In this document: piece by piece, positions 39,610-40,030 of the stretch
How the letters are laid out: each line of letters starts with the position of its first letter
Numbering within the stretch: position 1 is the stretch's first letter
Source: Acidobacteriota bacterium
GTDB lineage: Bacteria > Acidobacteriota > Blastocatellia > Pyrinomonadales > Pyrinomonadaceae
DNA length: 40,030 nucleotides
Direction of reading: 5' to 3'
Assembly (NCBI GenBank): GCA_020846885.1
Contig: JADLDC010000054.1
Location: 1-40,030 of the forward strand
Position numbers and translations under genes: made by a program
The notes under the pieces: model-generated
The model's database searches: none
What the model was told of the DNA's origin: nothing
Seen by the model: the letters and a program-made list of their open reading frames with translations, nothing else

Positions 39610-40030
39610 ATGGCAGATATAACAGCAGGATCAGTTAAATCACTCCGCGAAAAGACCGGAGCGGGAATGATCGATTGCAAGAATGCACTTGTCGAAGCAA
39701 ATGGCGACGAGAACGCGGCGGTCGAGATTCTTAGGAAAAAAGGAATGGCCACCGCCGGCAAAAAGGCCGGCCGTGTTACGGCTGAGGGCGTTGTCGGCTC
39801 ATACATTCACATGGGCGGCAAGGTTGGTGTATTGGTTGAGATAAATTGCGAAAGCGACTTCGTCGCCCGCGGCGAAGAGTTTCAGCAACTTGTCAAAGAT
39901 GTTGCAATGCACGTTGCGGCCGCGGACCCGCGTTTCGCATCTCGCGAAGAGGTTCCGGCTGCTGAATTGGACAAGGAACGCGAGATACTTCTGGAGCAGC
40001 TGAAAAATGATCCGAAGAACGCCGGTAAAC
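39610..40030 (+). CDS. tsf: Elongation factor Ts, C-terminus cut by window edge
   Basis: This gene is absent from the ORF track because it runs off the right edge. From ATG 39610, with GGAG about nine bases upstream, 140 residues can be read. EF-Ts exchanges GDP for GTP on EF-Tu. The N-terminal UBA-like domain has [20 protein letters not shown], and the core starts with [20 protein letters not shown], the TDFV-type EF-Tu contact in its usual place. Position after rpsB is canonical. The remaining coiled-coil and dimer regions lie outside the window. Confidence 0.95.
   Translation, partial: MADITAGSVKSLREKTGAGMIDCKNALVEANGDENAAVEILRKKGMATAGKKAGRVTAEGVVGSYIHMGGKVGVLVEINCESDFVARGEEFQQLVKDVAMHVAAADPRFASREEVPAAELDKEREILLEQLKNDPKNAGK

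Overview
The window looks like a chromosomal segment of a Gram-negative bacterium with moderately high GC. It is most likely from Acidobacteriota, perhaps class Blastocatellia (Pyrinomonas-like). That placement is inference. It rests on the large TonB-type outer-membrane receptor with an N-terminal carboxypeptidase-regulatory-like domain, signal-peptide proteins, a secretin/pseudopilin cluster, a carotenoid-isoprenoid fusion enzyme and many dispersed intergenic palindromes. There is no rRNA, tRNA, prophage or CRISPR array. Both edges cut genes: pgpA on the left and tsf on the right.

Region 1 (1-10722, minus strand) is a long codirectional cluster. It runs xylF-like sugar-binding lipoprotein, ROK kinase, a small unknown protein, then rimP-nusA-infB-[antitoxin-YoeB toxin]-rbfA-nrnA-cobO-pgpA. 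The classic translation/transcription operon carries a complete type II toxin-antitoxin pair between infB and rbfA, with overlapping reading frames. A terminator-like hairpin just ahead of rimP may be a leader attenuator.

Region 2 (10981-22548, plus strand) is mostly cell envelope. It holds two paralogous FecR-like exported proteins with the same C-terminal tail, UDP-glucose dehydrogenase and a sugar-nucleotide epimerase. An ECF sigma factor with a zinc-finger anti-sigma factor and a bactofilin-like membrane protein follow. Last come a Gly-rich exported protein, a TonB-type receptor and a LolA-like exported protein. Several promoters and terminators are readable here.

Region 3 (22680-34634, minus strand) contains a secretin with TPR and cohesin-like ends, two pseudopilins and a PilM-like protein. 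Next are cinA, an isoaspartyl peptidase, a CruF-like/IPP-isomerase fusion, a family-4 uracil-DNA glycosylase, coaBC and a REP-associated tyrosine transposase (RAYT).

Region 4 (34864-40030, mostly plus strand) has an exported unknown protein, a DUF1569/DinB-like protein, a small unknown gene, an ADP-ribose-type NUDIX hydrolase, rplM-rpsI and rpsB-tsf.

The most unusual layer is repetitive DNA. A RAYT gene is flanked by perfect inverted REP units beginning GTCAG. GTCAG-headed relatives occur at four other places. One pair fills the nrnA-cobO gap, one pair lies in frame inside coaBC, one single unit lies in frame inside the glycosylase gene, and one pair supplies the last codons and stop of the NUDIX gene. 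A second palindrome family (ACAAACTTTAGTTTGT type) clusters around pgpA/cobO and rpsI/rpsB/tsf. Further inverted-repeat families occupy gene-end gaps.
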